Below are positions 3,346 to 6,334 of a DNA stretch of 6,334 nucleotides, piece by piece. Position numbers and translations under genes: made by a program. Numbering within the stretch: position 1 is the first letter of the stretch; every line of letters starts with the position of its first letter. The DNA is from JBFKUL01 sp041635755. Lineage in GTDB: Bacteria; Pseudomonadota; Gammaproteobacteria; Burkholderiales; SG8-39. The stretch lies in NCBI GenBank assembly GCA_041635755.1, contig JBFKUL010000183.1, positions 1 to 6,334 on the forward strand, in the 5' to 3' direction. A model generated the notes under the pieces. That model saw only the letters and a program-made list of their open reading frames with translations. It did not search any database and was not told the origin of the DNA.

Positions 3346-6102
3346 ATGGACAACGCCACCGACGCCGCTCAGGACCCGAAGGAACACCTGCTGCGCGAGG
3401 ACCGGCGGTTGCTGGGCCGCCTGCTCGGCGAGGTGATTCGGGAGCAGGCCGGTGAGGACATGCTCGAAACCATCGAGCGCATCCGCCAGACCGCAGTCGC
3501 GTTCCGGCGCGCCGAAGCCGATCCGCAGAACGCGGCCAGCGCGGTCGCCGTCAAGGGCGAACTCGAGGCGTTGCTGAACGGGCTCAACATCGAGCAGACC
3601 CTGCACGTGGTGCGCGCCTTCAGTTATTTCTCGCACCTGCTCAACATCGCCGAGGACGCACAGCAGAACCGGCGCCGGCGGGCGCACGTGGAGGCCGGCT
3701 CGCCGCCGCGCCCCGGCAGCCTCGGCTATGCGCTCAGATGCGTGCGTGAGGCGGGCGTCTCGGACGAGGCCCTTGTCGAATGGTTCGCCCGCGCCCGCGT
3801 CAGTCCCGTGCTCACGGCTCACCCCACCGAGGTTCAGCGCCAGAGCATTCTCGACTGCGAGCGGGAAATTGCACGGTTGATCGCGCGGCGCGACGACGAC
3901 GCGGAGCGCGAGGAGGGGCTCTATCGCGAGGTGCTGCGGCTTTGGCTCACCTCGATGCTGCGCCTGACCCGGCTCGAGGTGGCCGACGAGATCGGCAACG
4001 GGCTGGCGTACTTCCGCATGACGTTCTTCGAGCAGCTGCCGCGGCTCTATGACGAGCTCGAGGCGGCGCTCGGCGCGCGTCAGCCGCTGGCGCCGTTTCT
4101 CACGGTCGGCACCTGGATCGGCGGCGATCGCGACGGCAACCCGAACGTCACCGCCGAGGTCCTTGCGTTGGCGCTCGCCCAGCAGGCGCGCGTGGCACTC
4201 GAGCACTACCTGGAGGAGGTCAACCTGCTCGGCAAGGAACTCGCCGTCTCTACGCGTATCAAGGCGGTACCGCAGGAGATCGCGGCGCTCGCCGAGTCCT
4301 CGGGCGACGATTCGCCCTATCGGCGCGACGAGCCCTATCGGCGCGCATTGATCGGCATGTATGCGCGACTTGCCGCGAGTGCCGAGCAGCTGGCGAGTTT
4401 CCGCCCAAGCGTCGCGCCGTCGGTGACGCGGCCCGGCTACGACCACGTCGAGGATTTCACCGCCGACCTCGCGGCCATCGCGCGCGGACTCGAAGCGCAG
4501 GGCGCAGGGCGGCTCGCGCGCGGCCGCCTGCACGCCCTGCAACGCAAGGCGAGCCTGTTCGGTTTTCACCTGGCACCCATCGACCTGCGGCAAAGCTCCG
4601 ACGAGCACGAGGCCGTGGTCGCGGAGCTGCTCGCGCGCGCGGCGGTGGAAGCGGACTACGCCGCACTGGATGAGCGTGCGCGCGTCGCGCTCCTGGTGAG
4701 CGAGCTCTCCGGTCCGCGGCCGCTTCGCTCGCCGCACCTGGAGTACTCGGCGCGCGCCCAACGCGAGCTTGCGGTGCTCGGTACAGCCGCTGGCGCGCAA
4801 CGCAGGCTCGGCGAGCGCGCGCTGCCGCATTACGTGATCTCGCACTGCCAGTCCGTATCCGACCTGCTCGAGGTCGGCGTGCTGCTGCGCGAGGCGGGCT
4901 TGCTGCAGCCGGGCGTGCCGCCGCGCCTGACGATGGATATCATTCCGCTGTTCGAGACCATCACCGACCTCAAGCGCGGCGCTCTGATCATCGAGGCGGC
5001 ACTCAAGCTGCCGCTTTATCGTGGATGGATCGAGGCACGCGGCGGCGTGCAAGAAATCATGCTTGGCTACTCCGACAGCAACAAGGACGGCGGCTATCTC
5101 GCCTCGAACTGGTCGTTGCACAAGGCCTCGACGGCGCTGCTTGCCGTTTGCCGCGCCCACGGCGTTCGCCTGCGCCTGTTCCACGGGCGCGGCGGCACCG
5201 TGGGCCGTGGCGGCGGGCCAAGCTATGAGGCGATCCTCGCGCAGCCGGCAGGGACGGTCGATGGCGCACTGCGCCTCACCGAGCAGGGCGAGGTGATCGC
5301 GAGCAAGTACGGCGACCCCGAGACCGGCCGCCGCAATCTCGAGACGCTTGCGGCGGCGACGCTCGAAGCGAGCCTTGCGGCGCGCCCGCAACCCGAGGTC
5401 GAGCCCGAGCGCCGCACGCGCATCATGGAGGAACTCGCGGGCTTCGCGTTCGACGCCTATCGCGCGCTGGTCCGGGACACGCCGGGATTCATCGACTACT
5501 TTCGGGCTTCGACCCCGATCGACGAAATCGCAGGGCTGAACATCGGCAGCCGACCCGCCTCGCGCAAGGGCTCCGCACGTCTCGAGGACCTGCGCGCGAT
5601 CCCCTGGGTGTTCAGCTGGAGCCAGTGCCGGCTGATGCTGCCCGGATGGTACGGCTTCGGCGCCGCGATCGAGCATTGGATGAAAGCGGAGCGCGGCGCG
5701 CTCGAGGAGCTGCGCGACATGGCGCAGAACTGGCCGTTCTTCCGCAGCCTGCTGTCGAACCTCGACATGCTGCTCGCCAAGACCGACCTCGCGATCGCAT
5801 CACGGTACGCCGAGCTGGTGCCCGATGCCAAGCTTCGCGAGCGCGTGTTCGGGCGCATCTCGGCGGAATGGCACCTCAGCCGCAAGTGGCTCGCGGAGCT
5901 CACCGGCCGCGGCGAGTTCCTGGCCGACAATCCGACCTTGGCGCGCTCGATCCGCAACCGTTTTCCGTATCTCGACCCGCTCAATCATCTGCAAGTCGAG
6001 CTGCTGCGCCGCTACCGCGCCGGCGATACCGACGAGCGCACCAAGCGCGCCATCCATCTTACGATCAACGGCGTGGCCGCCGGGCTGCGCAACAGCGGAT
6101 GA
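3346..6102 (+). CDS. ppc: Phosphoenolpyruvate carboxylase
   Basis: This complete 918-residue cytosolic enzyme converts phosphoenolpyruvate plus bicarbonate to oxaloacetate and phosphate, replenishing the TCA cycle. The E. coli enzyme has 883 residues; most of the difference is an N-terminal extension of about 21 residues plus small insertions. Catalytic landmarks are intact: LTAHPTEVQRQ with His159 (E. coli His138), GYSDSNKDGG with Lys580 (Lys546), FHGRGGTVGRGGGP with His613, Arg615 and Arg621 (His579, Arg581, Arg587), and EQGEVIASKYGDPE with Lys654 (Lys620). For aspartate inhibition, Lys812 (LLAKTDL), Arg870 (SIRNRFPYLDPLN) and Asn916 in the terminal RNSG appear to be counterparts of E. coli Lys773, Arg832 and Asn881, so allosteric feedback is probably kept; the mapping was done by eye. 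A short duplication gives PYRRDEPYRR at 324-333. The ATG at 3346 follows a -10-like TAGAAT and lacks a Shine-Dalgarno sequence. Confidence 0.98.
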   Translation: MDNATDAAQDPKEHLLREDRRLLGRLLGEVIREQAGEDMLETIERIRQTAVAFRRAEADPQNAASAVAVKGELEALLNGLNIEQTLHVVRAFSYFSHLLNIAEDAQQNRRRRAHVEAGSPPRPGSLGYALRCVREAGVSDEALVEWFARARVSPVLTAHPTEVQRQSILDCEREIARLIARRDDDAEREEGLYREVLRLWLTSMLRLTRLEVADEIGNGLAYFRMTFFEQLPRLYDELEAALGARQPLAPFLTVGTWIGGDRDGNPNVTAEVLALALAQQARVALEHYLEEVNLLGKELAVSTRIKAVPQEIAALAESSGDDSPYRRDEPYRRALIGMYARLAASAEQLASFRPSVAPSVTRPGYDHVEDFTADLAAIARGLEAQGAGRLARGRLHALQRKASLFGFHLAPIDLRQSSDEHEAVVAELLARAAVEADYAALDERARVALLVSELSGPRPLRSPHLEYSARAQRELAVLGTAAGAQRRLGERALPHYVISHCQSVSDLLEVGVLLREAGLLQPGVPPRLTMDIIPLFETITDLKRGALIIEAALKLPLYRGWIEARGGVQEIMLGYSDSNKDGGYLASNWSLHKASTALLAVCRAHGVRLRLFHGRGGTVGRGGGPSYEAILAQPAGTVDGALRLTEQGEVIASKYGDPETGRRNLETLAAATLEASLAARPQPEVEPERRTRIMEELAGFAFDAYRALVRDTPGFIDYFRASTPIDEIAGLNIGSRPASRKGSARLEDLRAIPWVFSWSQCRLMLPGWYGFGAAIEHWMKAERGALEELRDMAQNWPFFRSLLSNLDMLLAKTDLAIASRYAELVPDAKLRERVFGRISAEWHLSRKWLAELTGRGEFLADNPTLARSIRNRFPYLDPLNHLQVELLRRYRAGDTDERTKRAIHLTINGVAAGLRNSG
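4315..4345 (+). repeat. Short tandem repeat inside ppc (13-nt copies, 18-nt period)
   Basis: CCCTATCGGCGCG occurs at 4315-4327 and again at 4333-4345, an in-frame period of six codons that encodes PYRR twice (residues 324-327 and 330-333). The second copy belongs to the EPYRR segment I recall as typical of PEP carboxylases. The first copy probably reflects convergent codons or a local slippage duplication in a surface region. It does not disturb the reading frame. Confidence 0.7.
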
Positions 6103-6185
6103 GGAACGCCGCCGGATTGTGAAACGCGACCCGCCGGGCCTAGGGCGCCGCACCCACGCGCCCGCGCGCAAATGAAAGGGCAAAC
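6103..6185 (+). other. ppc to GST intergenic spacer with one GC-rich hairpin
   Basis: This 83-nt gap holds GGGCGC (6143-6148) pairing with GCGCCC (6158-6163) around a nine-base loop. No T-run follows, so it is not a standard intrinsic terminator. AAAGGG at 6175-6180 is the Shine-Dalgarno sequence of the next gene. No convincing promoter hexamers were found, so read-through from ppc is possible. Confidence 0.4.
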
Positions 6186-6334
6186 ATGTACACCGTCTAT
6201 GGCATGAACGCTTCCGGCAACTGCTACAAGGTCAAGCTCGCGCTCGAGCAGCTCGGTGTGCCTTATGAGTGGGTCGAGACCGACATCATGAAGGGCGGCT
6301 CGCACACGCCCGAGTTCCTCGCCATGAACCCGAA
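6186..6334 (+). CDS. Glutathione S-transferase family protein, N-terminal part (3' end outside window)
   Basis: Only the first 49 residues are visible before the window ends. They form the start of the thioredoxin-like GST N-terminal domain: beta strand MYTVYGM, then ASGNCYKVKLALEQLGVPYEWVE (residues 9-31), with Ser10 at the usual catalytic/glutathione-activating position. TPEFLAMNP (41-49) leads toward the cis-Pro region typical of the fold. GSTs conjugate or otherwise use glutathione in detoxification and redox metabolism; the subclass and substrate cannot be told from this fragment. The ATG at 6186 is well supported by AAAGGG five bases upstream and by the immediate start of the first beta strand. 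It follows ppc by 83 nt in the same direction. Confidence 0.9.
   Translation, partial: MYTVYGMNASGNCYKVKLALEQLGVPYEWVETDIMKGGSHTPEFLAMNP

Noticed and set aside
2926..5676. A 916-codon open frame on the minus strand running across ppc
   Set aside because: It lies almost entirely opposite a well-conserved ppc gene. Long antisense open frames are expected in very GC-rich genes because stop codons are rare there. The translation is rich in Arg, Ala and Gly with no recognisable domain, so it is treated as a shadow despite its length.
6143..6163. Hairpin after ppc as an intrinsic terminator
   Set aside because: The six-pair stem is followed by GCGCGCAAATG with no T-run, so it does not meet the criteria; it is mentioned only within the spacer entry.
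1..6334. CRISPR arrays, insertion sequences, tRNA or rRNA genes, attachment sites
   Set aside because: I looked for spaced direct repeats, terminal inverted repeats with a transposase, and tRNA-like or rRNA-like sequence and saw none. The gaps between genes are all under about 85 nt.

Overview
The window is very GC-rich, densely packed bacterial chromosomal DNA in which every supportable gene lies on the + strand. The protein families and their close wording point to a betaproteobacterium (Burkholderiales or a relative). Examples are the cytosolic GAF-GGDEF protein with the 'FGLWMVTR' style of GAF, the DUF429 protein starting YGVDFTS, and the PEP carboxylase with a short N-terminal extension. 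This assignment is from memory of the families, not from a search.

Layout, left to right. (1) Positions 1-1828 hold a compact signalling block: the 3' end of a gene ending in an FHA domain, a short flavin-reductase-like split-barrel protein (pyridoxamine-phosphate-oxidase/HugZ type), and a soluble GAF-GGDEF diguanylate cyclase whose TTG start overlaps the preceding stop. The gaps are 20 nt and -4 nt, so the three genes are probably co-transcribed. (2) After a weak terminator-like hairpin, positions 1857-2432 hold two small membrane proteins of unknown function. One is a coiled coil with a C-terminal membrane anchor; the other is a two-helix hairpin protein with an uncertain non-AUG start. (3) Positions 2514-3335 encode a DUF429 protein (predicted RNase H-like fold). 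(4) Positions 3346-6102 encode a complete phosphoenolpyruvate carboxylase (ppc) with all the catalytic and allosteric motifs I can check. Its likely -10 box overlaps the DUF429 stop codon and sits so close to the ATG that the transcript may be leaderless. (5) At the right edge, from 6186, a glutathione S-transferase-like gene begins and runs out of the window.

The genes do not form one obvious pathway. The left block suggests nucleotide second-messenger signalling: c-di-GMP is supported by an intact GGDEF and I-site, and cAMP is possible if the FHA domain belongs to a class III cyclase upstream, which cannot be seen here. The ppc gene is central anaplerotic metabolism. I found no mobile element, CRISPR array, tRNA or rRNA. 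No gene-free stretch exceeds about 85 nt. Nothing here amounts to a clearly new system. The points most worth a second look are the probable leaderless ppc start, the signalling trio, and the small-membrane-protein pair.
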